64,000 nucleotides of DNA, from NCBI RefSeq assembly GCF_003072645.1, contig NZ_CP028897.1:1129658-1193657 (forward strand), in the 5' to 3' direction. The stretch comes from Dongshaea marina. Its GTDB lineage: Bacteria > Pseudomonadota > Gammaproteobacteria > Enterobacterales > Aeromonadaceae. Made by a program: the position numbers and the translations under genes. This document shows positions 36,465 through 46,820 of this stretch, one piece after another (positions within the stretch are counted from its first letter, which is position 1; every line of letters begins with the position of its first letter). The notes beneath the pieces are model-generated. The model worked only from the letters and a program-made list of their open reading frames with translations. It searched no databases and had not been told where the DNA came from.

Positions 36465-37541
36465 TTGAAATCTACGATATCTATAATAGTACCATCAAGA
36501 AATAGACAAGAACTATTGCTTGATTTAATTAATAAATTTGACATGAATATTCCTGATGGCTGTGAGATTATAATCCATGATAATTCTGATGAAAAGTTAA
36601 CTGTCAATATTAAGCAGAAAGAAAGGCTGTTTTACATATATGAGTCAACACAATTATCTGTAGGTCAGAATTTTTCTTCTCCAATAGATCATGCAAAAGG
36701 GAAATATATAGGGTTTATTGGGGATGATGATTTAGTAGACTTTAGAGCTTTGTCAAAAATTATAGAAATATTAGAGGGAAATGATTATGATTCAATTTTT
36801 TCCCCTATATATAATATATTGTTTTTGTCGGGGACGGAAACAAAGTGGACTGGAGTTTTTAATGATACAACTTTGATAGCTCCAAATGTGGTAGGCAGGG
36901 CTTTAATCAAATTGATTGATTCTGTCTCAAGACTAACATCAAGGTTTAGTAATTTTTGGATATTTACTCCTGACCTATGGGTTACACCTAAAGGATATTT
37001 TGGTATTTTCAACCAAGAAATGTTTTCTAAAAAAAACTCTAATTTTAAGAGACCTATATTTCTATCTCCTGATTCTTTTATGATTGGGAGGTTAAGGGAG
37101 TCTCAAAGAGTGTTATTTTTTAACAAGCAAGTGTTTGTCCCTGGAACATCTAAGACATCGACTAGCAATCTCAGTAATAAGAAGTTACACATAGGGCGTA
37201 TATCAGAACAAAAGCATTTTGATAAATATGATTTAGAAGTGTTACCAATTGATACTCCTGACTCATTTCTTCCTGAAGTGATTTGGATGGCCTCATACTG
37301 TGCTGGTTGTGGTCAAAGAAAAATCGGTGCTAATAGACTTTACCTTTTAAAAGATTATATTTGGCTAAAATATAGAGCAAATATTGAAATTAACGTGGAT
37401 AATTACAATATTTCATTTCTAGAGCGAACGTTCATTAAAATGAAAGCCGTATCTATTTTTTCTTTGAACAGGTTTATGGTGACACTGCTAATTTCGGCGA
37501 GATACCTCTTTTCAAGAAGAAAATACTACGATGCTGATTGA
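36465..37541 (+). CDS. family 2 glycosyltransferase
   Basis: 358 residues from a TTG start with AAAGGTG upstream. The N-terminus STISIIVPSRNRQELLLDLIN and the GKYIGFIGDDDLVD motif (metal-binding DDD) mark a GT-A fold family 2 enzyme. Cytoplasmic, acting on the growing lipid-linked repeat. Overlaps the following wzy-like gene by 11 bases. Donor and acceptor unknown. Confidence 0.85.
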   Translation: MKSTISIIVPSRNRQELLLDLINKFDMNIPDGCEIIIHDNSDEKLTVNIKQKERLFYIYESTQLSVGQNFSSPIDHAKGKYIGFIGDDDLVDFRALSKIIEILEGNDYDSIFSPIYNILFLSGTETKWTGVFNDTTLIAPNVVGRALIKLIDSVSRLTSRFSNFWIFTPDLWVTPKGYFGIFNQEMFSKKNSNFKRPIFLSPDSFMIGRLRESQRVLFFNKQVFVPGTSKTSTSNLSNKKLHIGRISEQKHFDKYDLEVLPIDTPDSFLPEVIWMASYCAGCGQRKIGANRLYLLKDYIWLKYRANIEINVDNYNISFLERTFIKMKAVSIFSLNRFMVTLLISARYLFSRRKYYDAD

Positions 37542-38583
37542 GACTTTCTTGTTTTTGTTATTGTTTTCAAAAGTTAATGTTCTTGTTTCTTCTGTAGTGC
37601 AAGCATTGTTTTTGATTACAGTAGTTATATCTTATTTTATTTTAACTCCAAAAACCACATTTAGGACACTATTATTTCAATTTTATTTGATAAGTTGTAT
37701 TCTTATTGGTGTGGCTATTAATCATGCTTCTATTATATTTGCATTGAAAAATGCAGCATATATTTTACTATTACCAATTTTGAGATATATAATAAAATTA
37801 GATTTTTTTGAAAAAAAAATCATTTTTCTATTATGTATAACTGCGGTTGCTGTTATTTGGTTTTCTTTATCACCTAGTTCATATGTTTCAACTGATTTTG
37901 GTGGTCGGTCAAGAATGGTGGGCTTTGGTGTAAACCCAAATGTGTGGGGACTAGTTTGCGTATTATTACTTTGTAACTTTAGAAGTTGGTTGGCTGTAAA
38001 TTTTAATTGTGGACTATTATTATCTTTTTTATTAACGATTTCGATTTTTTTGTCTGGATCTCAGACTGCGATTCTTTTTCTGCCAATTTGTTTCACTTCC
38101 AAGTTTAAATGGATTTTTTCTTATTTCATATTACTTTTCCTTTGTTTTATATATTTGTATTTCTTTGAGTTCGATATCATCGTTAGCCATGCTCCATCAT
38201 TAATTGCTCGATTTGATTTGTGGAAAAAAGGTTTTGATGTTTTCACTGTTAATGATATTTTATTCGGTAAAGGATACAGTTATTTTGGAGCGGGTTTTTC
38301 TACAGTAGATAAAAACGATATAAGAATTATTGATTCATTCTATATATCGTCCTTTATATCAGGGGGGGTGTTTATTTTTGTTCCTGTTTTATTTTACTAC
38401 TTTATTTATCCTCTTTTTATAGGAATAAAAAATAATAATGTACTTTTAGTTAAGATTGTCTTGATATTCATGATAGCAAACTCAACTGGAAACTTTATAG
38501 AAAATGGATTTCCTTCTAATGTAATATATTGGATCATGGTCTTGTCTATGTTAAATCGTTATACTAACCTTATTAGGTTTTAA
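37531..38583 (+). CDS. wzy: O-antigen/capsule polymerase (Wzy-like)
   Basis: 350 residues, about ten hydrophobic membrane segments separated by short loops, with one larger loop around residues 108-135 (SPSSYVSTDFGGRSRMVGFGVNPNV pattern; GRSRMVGFGVNPN resembles the Wzy/WaaL ligase loop). In an operon with wzx and wzz it most likely polymerises repeat units in the periplasm. Wzy proteins show little sequence identity, so this rests on topology and context. Extremely AT-rich. Confidence 0.75.
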   Translation: MLIETFLFLLLFSKVNVLVSSVVQALFLITVVISYFILTPKTTFRTLLFQFYLISCILIGVAINHASIIFALKNAAYILLLPILRYIIKLDFFEKKIIFLLCITAVAVIWFSLSPSSYVSTDFGGRSRMVGFGVNPNVWGLVCVLLLCNFRSWLAVNFNCGLLLSFLLTISIFLSGSQTAILFLPICFTSKFKWIFSYFILLFLCFIYLYFFEFDIIVSHAPSLIARFDLWKKGFDVFTVNDILFGKGYSYFGAGFSTVDKNDIRIIDSFYISSFISGGVFIFVPVLFYYFIYPLFIGIKNNNVLLVKIVLIFMIANSTGNFIENGFPSNVIYWIMVLSMLNRYTNLIRF

Positions 38584-38597
38584 AATAGGTGAAATGT

Positions 38598-39587
38598 ATG
38601 ATTATATTTTTTAGCTTGGGAAGTCACTTTAGTGGTGGAGGGATAGTGCTACATCAAATAGTCAGTAATCTTACGGATAAAGGTGTTAAAACTAAGATAT
38701 CTCAACCACTTATATTCTCTAAGGGGGGCAGGGTTACTCGATTCATGATAAGAATAATACAGATTATCTGGTTGCTGATTTGGCCGATATTTACGTTTAG
38801 TAGCAAGAAAAAATATGTTATTACACATTCACTATTTTTATGCAATCCTTTTGTTTTCTTTATTCCAAAGAATAGGATTTATTTCCTATGCCAAGGTGAG
38901 GAGCTAAACTTAATTCAAGGGGCTATAGGGTGTATATTAAGGCGTATATATGATCTTAGTATAAAAAGATTCCTTTTTTTATCAACAAACGAGTATCTGT
39001 ATTCTACAATAAAAAACAAAGGTTGCGATGTGATTAGACCATCTGTCTATCTAGGGCCAAAGGATGTGTTTTATTCAAATGAATCTCATGAAATAAAAGC
39101 TCGGAAGGTAATAGTTTTCGCTCGTAGCGGGCATAATAAAGGCCTTATTGATGCATTGGAAGTTGCTGATAACAGTGATTCAAATATTGATTTTACTTTT
39201 ATTACACCAGAAAATAAGATTTATAATAATCTAACTTCAAAAGGCTACAATTGCGTTTGCTCTATAGATGCCTCAGTTATCCAGTCTATCATTTCTAAGT
39301 CGTCACTACTACTTTTGCCTAGTTTTTATGAGGGCTTGTCTCTTCCTCTTTTAGAAGCATTGGCCATGAAAGTTGAAGTTATTACTTTTTCAAAGGGATT
39401 TCCAGAGTGGTTTTCGAAGACTAATAAGCATGTTCACTTTATTTCGAATAGAAACCTAAAGGTGACAGTAGATACAATCAGAAAATTAATGAATAATAAT
39501 GTGAGTTATTATGAGCCTTTTATATCAAGTAATAAGTATTGCTTCGAACGATATTGCAACGAAGTTTCAGAGATCTTATCTAGTTAA
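38598..39587 (+). CDS. family 1/4-type glycosyltransferase
   Basis: 329 residues from ATG 38598 (a GTG at 38589 overlaps the AGGTG ribosome site and is less likely). The C-terminal half shows the GT-B signature: [20 protein letters not shown] and [26 protein letters not shown] with the E-x7-E nucleotide-sugar motif. The N-terminal [14 protein letters not shown] fits an acceptor-binding domain. It is the last of the AT-rich genes before the rml cluster. Specificity unknown. Confidence 0.82.
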   Translation: MIIFFSLGSHFSGGGIVLHQIVSNLTDKGVKTKISQPLIFSKGGRVTRFMIRIIQIIWLLIWPIFTFSSKKKYVITHSLFLCNPFVFFIPKNRIYFLCQGEELNLIQGAIGCILRRIYDLSIKRFLFLSTNEYLYSTIKNKGCDVIRPSVYLGPKDVFYSNESHEIKARKVIVFARSGHNKGLIDALEVADNSDSNIDFTFITPENKIYNNLTSKGYNCVCSIDASVIQSIISKSSLLLLPSFYEGLSLPLLEALAMKVEVITFSKGFPEWFSKTNKHVHFISNRNLKVTVDTIRKLMNNNVSYYEPFISSNKYCFERYCNEVSEILSS

Positions 39588-39604
39588 TTTATATTGAGCC
39601 CATT

Positions 39605-40690
39605 ATGAAATTCTTAATAAGCGGTGGTGCTGGATTTATTGGTTCAGCTGTTATTCGTCATATTATATTGAATACTGAAGATCTTGTTCTTAATGCAGAT
39701 AAGCTTACCTATGCGGGCAATCTTAAATCATTGACTGAGATTTCACAATCAGAGCGCTATCAGTTCGCTCATCTTGATATCTGCGATCGCAATGGACTTG
39801 ATACGCTTTTCGCAGAGTATCAGCCTGATGCTGTGATGCATCTAGCGGCGGAGAGTCATGTGGATCGCTCGATCTCTGGGCCTGCCGATTTTATCGAAAC
39901 AAACATCATTGGTACCTATACCCTGCTGGAGGCTGCTCGCAGCTACTGGAATCAACTATCTGGCGAGCGCAAACCTAGCTTTCGTTTCCACCATATCTCG
40001 ACCGATGAAGTGTATGGCGATCTCCATGGTACCGATGATCTCTTCACGGAAGAGACGTCCTATGCGCCGAGCAGTCCCTACTCTGCCTCTAAAGCATCCA
40101 GCGATCACCTGGTTCGGGCTTGGCAACGTACCTATGGGCTGCCAACCATAGTCACCAATTGCTCGAACAACTATGGACCCTATCATTTCCCTGAAAAGCT
40201 AATTCCTCTGGTGATCCTAAATGCGTTGGAGGGTAAGGCTCTGCCTATCTATGGCAAGGGTGATCAGATCCGGGATTGGCTTTATGTTGAAGATCATGCC
40301 AGAGCACTCTATCAGGTGGTGACCCAGGGTGAAATTGGTGAAACTTATAACATCGGTGGACACAATGAGAAGCGCAATCTTGAGGTGGTTGAAACCATTT
40401 GTGATCTTCTGGCTGAATTGTGTCCGCTAGCAGAGAACCCTTCAGCCCAACATCTTGATTCATACCGGGATCTCATCACCTTTGTTGCGGATCGACCCGG
40501 TCATGATCACCGTTATGCCATTGATGCCTTGAAGATTGAACGAGAATTGGGCTGGGTGCCCCAGGAGACTTTTGAGTCAGGGATCCGTAAAACCGTAGAG
40601 TGGTATCTAAGTAATCAGAAGTGGGTCGAGGATGTAAAAAGTGGCGCCTACCAGAGCTGGATTGATACAAATTATGGAGAGCGCAACTGA
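39605..40690 (+). CDS. rfbB: dTDP-glucose 4,6-dehydratase
   Basis: 361 residues. [14 protein letters not shown] cofactor loop, [38 protein letters not shown] and [15 protein letters not shown] are all diagnostic of RmlB. Second step of dTDP-L-rhamnose synthesis. GC content rises sharply relative to the preceding genes, so this cassette has a different compositional history. Ends one base into the rfbD start (TGATG). Confidence 0.96.
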   Translation: MKFLISGGAGFIGSAVIRHIILNTEDLVLNADKLTYAGNLKSLTEISQSERYQFAHLDICDRNGLDTLFAEYQPDAVMHLAAESHVDRSISGPADFIETNIIGTYTLLEAARSYWNQLSGERKPSFRFHHISTDEVYGDLHGTDDLFTEETSYAPSSPYSASKASSDHLVRAWQRTYGLPTIVTNCSNNYGPYHFPEKLIPLVILNALEGKALPIYGKGDQIRDWLYVEDHARALYQVVTQGEIGETYNIGGHNEKRNLEVVETICDLLAELCPLAENPSAQHLDSYRDLITFVADRPGHDHRYAIDALKIERELGWVPQETFESGIRKTVEWYLSNQKWVEDVKSGAYQSWIDTNYGERN

Positions 40691-41580
40691 TGCATATTCT
40701 GCTGCTGGGGTGTAATGGCCAGGTTGGTTGGGAGCTACAGCGCAGCCTGGCACCTTTTGGTCGGATGACAGCTCTGGATCATGACTCCGCTGCTGTATGT
40801 GGCGATCTAAGTGACCTGGTAGGGCTGTCACAAACCATTCGGGATTTGAAGCCAGATGTGATTGTCAATGCAGCTGCGTATACAGCCGTTGATAAAGCAG
40901 AATCTGAGCCTGAGTATGCAGTGCTATTAAATGCAGCTGCTGTTGAAGTGCTAGCAAAAGAGGCCGAGGCGATCGGGGCATGGCTGGTTCACTACTCAAC
41001 CGATTATGTGTTTGATGGTAGGGGTGATAAGCCATGGGAAGAAACAGATACACCGGAGCCTCTGAATGTGTATGGTAAAACTAAGCTTGCAGGTGAGCTG
41101 GCGATTCAAAACCACTGCTCCAAATACCTGATTTTTCGTACCAGCTGGGTTTATGCTGCCAGGGGCAATAATTTTGCGAAGACAATGCTGCGTTTAGGAC
41201 GGGAAAAAACAGAGCTGTCAGTGATTAATGATCAATTCGGTGCCCCGACGGGAGCTGAACTTCTGGCTGATTGTACTGCACATGCCATTGTTGTGGCTCG
41301 GGAAAACCCTAAACTAGCTGACCTCTATCATTTGACGGCATCAGGTACTACCAGCTGGTATGAGTATGCTTTACTGGTGTTCGATTGTGCCAGAAAAGCT
41401 GATGTTGAGCTCGCTATGCAAAAGCTTCATCCTGTTGCAACCAGTGCCTTTCCGATCCCAGCAACACGCCCGCACAACTCTCGTCTGAACACAGATAAGT
41501 TTCAGAAGAGCTTTGGCCTAGTGCTTCCAGCTTGGCAACAGGGAGTGAAGCGCATGCTAGATGAGATTTTAGGAGAGTAA
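40690..41580 (+). CDS. rfbD: dTDP-4-dehydrorhamnose reductase
   Basis: 296 residues. [17 protein letters not shown] cofactor loop, [34 protein letters not shown] and YGKTKLAGE (Tyr/Lys pair) match RmlD. Final step of dTDP-L-rhamnose synthesis. The stop overlaps the rfbA start region. Confidence 0.96.
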   Translation: MHILLLGCNGQVGWELQRSLAPFGRMTALDHDSAAVCGDLSDLVGLSQTIRDLKPDVIVNAAAYTAVDKAESEPEYAVLLNAAAVEVLAKEAEAIGAWLVHYSTDYVFDGRGDKPWEETDTPEPLNVYGKTKLAGELAIQNHCSKYLIFRTSWVYAARGNNFAKTMLRLGREKTELSVINDQFGAPTGAELLADCTAHAIVVARENPKLADLYHLTASGTTSWYEYALLVFDCARKADVELAMQKLHPVATSAFPIPATRPHNSRLNTDKFQKSFGLVLPAWQQGVKRMLDEILGE

Positions 41581-42455
41581 TGATGACAACACGCAAAGGG
41601 ATTATTCTTGCCGGTGGCTCTGGGACAAGGCTTTATCCGGTGACCATGGCTGTTAGTAAGCAGCTATTACCTATCTATGATAAGCCGATGATCTACTACC
41701 CGCTGACGACGCTCATGCTGGCCGGAATTCAGGATATTCTGATCATCAGTACTCCCCAGGATACGCCACGTTTTGAAAAGTTGCTTGGAGATGGCAGCCA
41801 ATGGGGAATTAACCTGCAATATGCGGTACAACCATCACCGGATGGGCTGGCACAGGCATTTATCATAGGTGAAGAGTTTATCGGGGATGATTCTTGTGCC
41901 CTGGTATTGGGAGATAACATTTTCTATGGCCATAACCTGCAGCAGCAGCTTGAAGAGGCTTCTAATAGTAGTGGTGCCACTGTCTTTGCCTACCATGTCA
42001 AAGATCCTGAGCGCTATGGTATTGTTGAGTTTGATGATGAAGGGAATGCGCTGTCACTTGAGGAGAAACCTGCGCAGCCGAAGAGCAACTATGCCGTCAC
42101 CGGGCTCTATTTCTATGACAGCCAGGTTGTTGATATCGCTAAAAGCCTTAAACCCTCGACACGTGGGGAGCTTGAAATCACCGATGTGAATAGTACTTAT
42201 CTAAAGCAGGGAGAGCTATCCGCTGCCATGATGGGGCGGGGCTATGCCTGGCTCGATACTGGAACCCATGAAAGCCTGATTGAGGCAACTAACTTTATTC
42301 AGACCATAGAGCATCGTCAGGGTCTCAAGGTGGCTTGCCCGGAGGAGGTTGCTTACCGTAAAGGGTTTATTGATGCTCAGCAGGTTCGTCAATTGGCAAA
42401 ACCTCTGGCTAAGAACGCCTATGGCCAATATCTACTGGATATGATTAAGAGCTAA
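41580..42455 (+). CDS. rfbA: glucose-1-phosphate thymidylyltransferase
   Basis: 291 residues; ATG 41580 or 41583. [37 protein letters not shown] is the nucleotidyltransferase signature of RmlA, with VLGDNIFYG and later [15 protein letters not shown]. It makes dTDP-glucose from dTTP and glucose-1-phosphate and is usually inhibited by dTDP-rhamnose. GGAGAG lies just upstream. Confidence 0.96.
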   Translation: MMTTRKGIILAGGSGTRLYPVTMAVSKQLLPIYDKPMIYYPLTTLMLAGIQDILIISTPQDTPRFEKLLGDGSQWGINLQYAVQPSPDGLAQAFIIGEEFIGDDSCALVLGDNIFYGHNLQQQLEEASNSSGATVFAYHVKDPERYGIVEFDDEGNALSLEEKPAQPKSNYAVTGLYFYDSQVVDIAKSLKPSTRGELEITDVNSTYLKQGELSAAMMGRGYAWLDTGTHESLIEATNFIQTIEHRQGLKVACPEEVAYRKGFIDAQQVRQLAKPLAKNAYGQYLLDMIKS

Positions 42456-42462
42456 CAAACAG

Positions 42463-43008
42463 ATGAATATTATAAAGACAGCTATCCCAGAGGTGCTTGT
42501 TATTGAGCCTCCTATATTTGGTGATGACCGGGGATTCTTTTTTGAGAGCTTTAACCAGAAGCAGTTTGAGGATGTGGTTGGACAGTCGCTTGAATTTGTT
42601 CAGGATAATCACTCTAAATCTTCCAGAGGCGTGCTGCGGGGCTTACACTATCAATTAGCTCCGCACGCCCAGGGAAAGTTGGTACGCTGCGTTGCTGGTG
42701 AGGTGTTTGATGTTGCTGTCGACATTCGTCAGGGCTCTGTAACGTTTGGCAAGTGGATTGGAGAGCATCTTTCCGCTGAAAATAAGAAGCAGATGTGGAT
42801 TCCAGCAGGCTTTGCTCATGGTTTTGTGACTTTAAGTGAATCAGCCGAGTTTTTATATAAAACAACAGACTATTATGCGCCAGTTAGTGAGCGATGCATC
42901 GCTTGGGATGATCCGACTCTTAATATTAGTTGGCCCTTTGATTTTGAGCCTCTGCTGGCTGAGAAAGATAGGCTTGCTCCAGCGCTTGATAAAGCTGAGC
43001 TTACTTAA
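42463..43008 (+). CDS. rfbC: dTDP-4-dehydrorhamnose 3,5-epimerase
   Basis: 181 residues. RmlC signatures: PPIFGDDRGFFFESFN, FVQDNHSKSSRGVLRGLHYQ (catalytic His), WIPAGFAHGFVTLSE and YAPVSERCIAWDDP. Third step of dTDP-rhamnose synthesis. The rml order here is B-D-A-C as in Salmonella and E. coli O-antigen loci. Confidence 0.96.
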   Translation: MNIIKTAIPEVLVIEPPIFGDDRGFFFESFNQKQFEDVVGQSLEFVQDNHSKSSRGVLRGLHYQLAPHAQGKLVRCVAGEVFDVAVDIRQGSVTFGKWIGEHLSAENKKQMWIPAGFAHGFVTLSESAEFLYKTTDYYAPVSERCIAWDDPTLNISWPFDFEPLLAEKDRLAPALDKAELT

Positions 43009-43030
43009 TATTTTGATATAGGTTTTACTA

Positions 43031-43816
43031 ATGCCTCAAGTTTTTATGTCAATAATATCGCATAATCACGGCGACTTGATTTGCAAGTTAGATTGCATCT
43101 CTAAACTTTCTAATAGATTTAATATTATTGTTAAGTCAAATGTCCCTGATGATATAAGATTACAGAGCTATTGCAGAGGAGCAAAAATCACCCTCCTAGA
43201 TCAGAATTATGGACTGGGGTTTGGGCATAATAACAATTATGTTTTTGATTATTGTGTTGATAATAAAGAACTAAGTGATGATGATTATTTTATTCTTTTG
43301 AATCCAGATGTGGTAGTTGATGATTTGAATTTGCATTTGTTAGTCGAAAGGATGACAGAGTCAAGCATAGATATAGCTACAATAAATCTTTATAAGGATT
43401 GTAACTACCAAGAGTATGACAAATCAATTCGTCATTTCCCTAAGCTTATCGATTTTGTGAACTCATTTCTGGGGTGGGGTAATCCTACTGAAATAGATAA
43501 GAATAGTGTTAAAGAGCAATCCGAAGTTGATTGGTGTGCGGGTTCATTTATGGCTATTAGAGCGTCTCACTACAAGAAGCTAAGAGGTTTTGATCAAGGA
43601 TATTTTATGTACTGTGAAGATATCGATATATGTTATCGCTCATCTGGTTTAGGTAAGCGGGTTACATATTTCCCTGATATCCAAGCTGTTCATTTGGCAA
43701 AACATGCCAATAGAAAAATTTTTTCAAAGCACTTCTATTGGCATGTAATGAGTGTGTTTAGATTTTTGCTAAGTAGGTATGGATTAACAAAGATGAAATC
43801 AATAATTAAACCTTGA
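43031..43816 (+). CDS. family 2 glycosyltransferase, WbbL-like rhamnosyltransferase
   Basis: 261 residues. The GT-A features are LGFGHNNN, FILLNPDVVVDD and WCAGSFMAIRASHYKKLRGFDQGYFMYCEDIDICYR, a pattern common in rhamnosyltransferases such as WbbL/RfbN. Position next to the rml genes supports transfer of L-rhamnose to the lipid-linked acceptor. AT-rich again, unlike the rml genes before it. It is the last gene of the operon; its end is 4 bases from the convergent yciI. Confidence 0.85.
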   Translation: MPQVFMSIISHNHGDLICKLDCISKLSNRFNIIVKSNVPDDIRLQSYCRGAKITLLDQNYGLGFGHNNNYVFDYCVDNKELSDDDYFILLNPDVVVDDLNLHLLVERMTESSIDIATINLYKDCNYQEYDKSIRHFPKLIDFVNSFLGWGNPTEIDKNSVKEQSEVDWCAGSFMAIRASHYKKLRGFDQGYFMYCEDIDICYRSSGLGKRVTYFPDIQAVHLAKHANRKIFSKHFYWHVMSVFRFLLSRYGLTKMKSIIKP

Positions 43817-43820
43817 TAAC

Positions 43821-44117
43821 TTAAAACACTCTTTTGTAGGGTTTAACCGTCACATTGGCATAAACTCCGGCTTCGACATAAGGATCGGCGGCGGCCCAGC
43901 TTTTGGCTGCTTCTAATGAATCGAACTTGGCGATGACAGTGCTACCAGTGAAGCCTTGTTGAGCTGACTCAGGATCATTGCTAAAGGGCATGGGGCCAGC
44001 GGTGATCAGGCGGTCTTCTGCCTGGAGTTGTTCGAGGCGAGCAAGATGCGCTGATCGTACACTGAGGCGCTTTTCAAGGGAGTTTGGGGTGTCTTCTGCG
44101 AAAATAACGTAGTGCAT
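43821..44117 (-). CDS. yciI: YciI-family protein
   Basis: 98 residues. [31 protein letters not shown] and the late [26 protein letters not shown] match YciI, with the conserved histidine near residue 24 and DPYVEAG motif of the YCII/dimeric alpha-beta barrel fold. Precise function unknown; related proteins act as small dehydrohalogenase- or hydrolase-like enzymes. AAGGA lies upstream of the ATG. Confidence 0.92.
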   Translation of the reverse strand: MHYVIFAEDTPNSLEKRLSVRSAHLARLEQLQAEDRLITAGPMPFSNDPESAQQGFTGSTVIAKFDSLEAAKSWAAADPYVEAGVYANVTVKPYKRVF

Positions 44118-44137
44118 TTGAAAATCCTTCTTGTCTT

Positions 44138-44172
44138 ATTAAAAAGCCGGAGCAGTGTTGCTCCGGTTTTTT
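44138..44172. terminator. bidirectional terminator between rpiA and yciI
   Basis: AAAAAGCCGGAGCA (44141-44154) pairs with TGCTCCGGTTTTTTT (44159-44172) around a 4-base loop, giving A/T tracts on both sides. It ends rpiA on the minus strand. Confidence 0.88.
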
Positions 44173-44175
44173 TGT

Positions 44176-44835
44176 TTATGCTTCGATTTTTTTGACGCCA
44201 TCTTTGGTGGCGAGCAGCAGGGTATTTGCCGCACGGTGGGCAAACAGGCCATTGGTGACCACGCCTACTATGCTGTTGATCCGTGATTCCAGTCCTTTGG
44301 CATCGGTTATCTTAAGTTCGTGGACATCCAGGATGTGATTGCCGTTGTCGGTGATGGTGCCATCGCGATGGATTGGGGTACCACCTAGCTTTTTCAGTTC
44401 ACGAGCCACATATTCACGAGCCATAGGGATCACCTCAACCGGCAGGGGGAATTGACCCATGACTTCTACCTGTTTGCTGGCATCGGCGATGCAGACAAAT
44501 TTATCGGCGACGGCCGCAACAATCTTTTCGCGAGTCAGGGCTGCACCGCCGCCTTTAATCATCTCCATCTGGCTGTTTACCTCATCGGCGCCATCCACGT
44601 AAACACTTAGGGATTCAACTTCGTTTAGGCTGATTACTGGAATGCCGATCGCCTTGAGGCGCTCACTGGAGGCTTCTGAGCTGGATACGGCAGCCTTGAT
44701 CTCATCTTTGATGGATGCCAGGGCATCGATAAAATGATTGACGGTTGAGCCGGTCCCGACGCCAATCACACTGTTGCGTGGCACATACTCCAGTGCGGCC
44801 CAGCCTACGGCTTTTTTCATTTCATCTTGGGTCAT
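44176..44835 (-). CDS. rpiA: ribose-5-phosphate isomerase A
   Basis: 219 residues from ATG at 44835, preceded by AAAGGA, matching the E. coli N-terminus [18 protein letters not shown]. Motifs: [39 protein letters not shown] and the C-terminal [14 protein letters not shown]. Interconverts ribose-5-phosphate and ribulose-5-phosphate in the pentose phosphate pathway. It lies 25 bases behind the HEPN gene and may be co-transcribed with it. Confidence 0.96.
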   Translation of the reverse strand: MTQDEMKKAVGWAALEYVPRNSVIGVGTGSTVNHFIDALASIKDEIKAAVSSSEASSERLKAIGIPVISLNEVESLSVYVDGADEVNSQMEMIKGGGAALTREKIVAAVADKFVCIADASKQVEVMGQFPLPVEVIPMAREYVARELKKLGGTPIHRDGTITDNGNHILDVHELKITDAKGLESRINSIVGVVTNGLFAHRAANTLLLATKDGVKKIEA

Positions 44836-44859
44836 CGTCTTTCCTTTATTCACGATCAG

Positions 44860-45267
44860 TTATTGATATTGCTGCTGTAAAAAACTGTATAGAGCCGCCA
44901 TCGCCTGGTGGTAACTGGCTATTTTTTGATAGATCTCCAGTGCCAGCTCTTCGCGGTAGGTATGGGAAGTAAGATTTCTATCTTTGAGCATGCCAAGCCA
45001 CAGGGCTTCATCATCGAACCAGCCGGCTTGATAAGCGGCGCTTAGGGCCTGACGGGGTGTTGCAACCTGTTCACCTTCAGCTTCAAGGATTTTTTTCAGG
45101 ACTTTCCAGGTAAGCTCAATGCAAAATTCAAAGCGCTGAATTGTCGCATCCAGGACTAATGAGTCTTTTTCTGGGGAGCGCTGGAGTGCTTCTTTGAGCC
45201 GCTCAAGTGTGAGTCCGAGAGAGGTGAAGCTGTCTGAGGCATTCGCTTGATTAAGAGTCAGTTTCAT
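44860..45267 (-). CDS. hepT: HepT-type HEPN toxin (HI0074-like)
   Basis: 135 residues, helical. The family RX4HXY motif is present as RNLTSHTY near residues 97-104, the RNase site of HEPN toxins and the region modified by the MntA antitoxin. It overlaps the nucleotidyltransferase gene by 17 bases, the typical MNT/HEPN (type VII toxin-antitoxin) arrangement. Toxin/antitoxin roles are from characterised homologues; many HI0073/HI0074 pairs remain untested. Confidence 0.85.
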   Translation of the reverse strand: MKLTLNQANASDSFTSLGLTLERLKEALQRSPEKDSLVLDATIQRFEFCIELTWKVLKKILEAEGEQVATPRQALSAAYQAGWFDDEALWLGMLKDRNLTSHTYREELALEIYQKIASYHQAMAALYSFLQQQYQ

Positions 45268-45559
45268 CGGCGTAGATCACCTGCATATCGTTATTGATAT
45301 TTGTGCGTAACGGGCTTTCCGGAGACAGGGTATCATAGCGTACGCAATCGATAGGAAGCAAAGTATCGGCTTCTTCGATAATCTCCAGGATTTGCTGCCA
45401 CTGATTCTCGGATGCCAGGGGACAATCAACGGCTATATCAATATCGGCGCGCTCGGCATGATTTTCCCGGGCTCTGGAGCCAAAGAGGAAGATGCCTCTG
45501 ACGAAGGGAAGAGCCGCAATTTTTTGGACAAATTCATATTGAGTGATGGATTTTGGCAT
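45251..45559 (-). CDS. mntA: MntA-type minimal nucleotidyltransferase antitoxin
   Basis: 102 residues from ATG at 45559; the frame is open to 45622 but no better ribosome site is seen there. GSRARENHAERADIDIAVD gives the GSxRx(n)DxD catalytic motif of the nucleotidyltransferase fold. Homologues silence HepT by adenylylating its tyrosine. First gene of the pair, upstream of and overlapping hepT. Confidence 0.82.
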   Translation of the reverse strand: MPKSITQYEFVQKIAALPFVRGIFLFGSRARENHAERADIDIAVDCPLASENQWQQILEIIEEADTLLPIDCVRYDTLSPESPLRTNINNDMQVIYADETDS

Positions 45560-45637
45560 TTTTGTGAGTGCGAGGCGCGGTGGCTCTGATTGTGGGACAT
45601 TATCTATTGAAGGTGGCCGCAAGGCAAACTAGAAGAG

Positions 45638-45663
45638 GGCCCCATCCTTATAGGGATGGGGCC
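45638..45663 (-). terminator. hairpin after yciB
   Basis: A perfect 10-bp stem GGCCCCATCC/GGATGGGGCC (45638-45647 with 45654-45663) lies just past the leftward yciB stop. The following T content is weak (CTCTTCT), so it is a probable rather than certain terminator. Confidence 0.6.
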
Positions 45664-45669
45664 TTAAAG

Positions 45670-46209
45670 CTATTTACGCTGGTCTGCCGGGATATGTTTG
45701 TAGAGGTAAACACCGGTACCCAGGGTGAACAGCAGTGTCAGGCCGAGCAAGCCAAACACCTTGAAGTTGACCCAAACGCTCAGTGGCAGCCAGAAGGCCA
45801 CGTAGAGGTTGATGGCACCACAAAACAGGAAGAATAGCGCCCAGGCCAAATTGATCTTGTTCCATACCGGCTCGGGCAGGGTGATCTCTTTGCTTAGAAG
45901 CTGCTTGATGAGCGGCTTGTTGAAGCCGTATTGGCTAACCAGCAGGGCAATGGCAAACAGCACATTGACTGCGGTCACCTTCCATTTGATGAACACATCA
46001 TCGTGGAAGAAGATGGTGAGTCCGCCAAAGAAGGCAACCAAAACAAAGGTTACCAGAAGCATCTTTTCGACCTTGCGATAGCGGATCCAGCTGATCGCCA
46101 CCTGAACTGCGGTGCAGATCACCAGGGCTCCGGTTGCGTAGTAGATGTCGGCAAACTTATAGACCGCAAAAAATACGATCAAGGGGATAAAATCGTAAAA
46201 CTGTTTCAT
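45670..46209 (-). CDS. yciB: inner-membrane septation protein A homologue YciB
   Basis: 179 residues from ATG at 46209 (the open frame extends further upstream without support). The sequence [19 protein letters not shown], then [32 protein letters not shown] and a C-terminal HIPADQRK is typical of YciB/IspZ. Five or six membrane segments. Linked to cell-envelope integrity and division in enterobacteria. In E. coli yciI, yciA and yciB are close together; here they are scattered over 5 kb with toxin-antitoxin genes between. Confidence 0.93.
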   Translation of the reverse strand: MKQFYDFIPLIVFFAVYKFADIYYATGALVICTAVQVAISWIRYRKVEKMLLVTFVLVAFFGGLTIFFHDDVFIKWKVTAVNVLFAIALLVSQYGFNKPLIKQLLSKEITLPEPVWNKINLAWALFFLFCGAINLYVAFWLPLSVWVNFKVFGLLGLTLLFTLGTGVYLYKHIPADQRK

Positions 46210-46290
46210 CGGCTTGATTTGTTCCAAAGCTGTTAACACCGCAAGTTTAAACGTTGTGCAGTGGATCGCCAAGAAAAAGTGGTTACTAAC

Positions 46291-46551
46291 TTAATAGTGG
46301 TAACGGCAGGAGAGGATGGTGAGATAAAGATCATCAACGATGTAAACCAGGCGATGCTCATCTGTAATACGCCGCGACCAGCAGCCACTCAGGTTTTCTT
46401 TAAGCGGCTCAGGTTTTCCGATTCCCTCAAATGGACTGCGTTTGGCTGCATCTATGAGTTTGTTGATCCGCTTGAGAGTCTTTCTATCTTGACCCTGCCA
46501 GTAGATGTATGAGTTCCAGGCTTCATCAGTCCATGCCAGTTGTCTATTCAT
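46291..46551 (-). CDS. yoeB: YoeB toxin (mRNA endoribonuclease)
   Basis: 86 residues, closely matching E. coli YoeB: AWTDEAWNSYIYWQ, PFEGIGKPEPLKENLSGCWSRRITDEHRLVYIV and the terminal CRYHY with the catalytic histidine/tyrosine end. It cleaves mRNA at the ribosomal A site. Its start overlaps the antitoxin stop by 8 bases. Confidence 0.94.
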   Translation of the reverse strand: MNRQLAWTDEAWNSYIYWQGQDRKTLKRINKLIDAAKRSPFEGIGKPEPLKENLSGCWSRRITDEHRLVYIVDDLYLTILSCRYHY

Positions 46552-46801
46552 CGTCGAGAAGATCTTTTACTTTGGCCTGACCTGACTTGTACTGAGCCAG
46601 TGAGCGTTCTAAATGAGAAGCATTGGCTGGAGACTTGAGTAGATGGACAGTTTCCATCAGGCTGTTAAATGATTCAAGAGACATAACTACGGCATCATCA
46701 GCATTACGGCGTGTTATCACTGTGTAATCAGCATCTTCGACCACATTGTCTAAGACCTGCTTGAGATTGCCTCTGGCATCTGTATATGAGACTACCCGCA
46801 T
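46544..46801 (-). CDS. yefM: YefM antitoxin
   Basis: 85 residues from ATG at 46801, preceded by GGGAGGGA; the longer open frame to 46888 would run through the operator and is rejected. MRVVSYTDARGNLKQVLDNVVEDADYTVITRRN is the Phd/YefM DNA-binding domain. It neutralises YoeB and represses its own promoter together with it. Confidence 0.93.
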   Translation of the reverse strand: MRVVSYTDARGNLKQVLDNVVEDADYTVITRRNADDAVVMSLESFNSLMETVHLLKSPANASHLERSLAQYKSGQAKVKDLLDDE

Positions 46802-46820
46802 AATTCCCTCCCCTCTAAAA

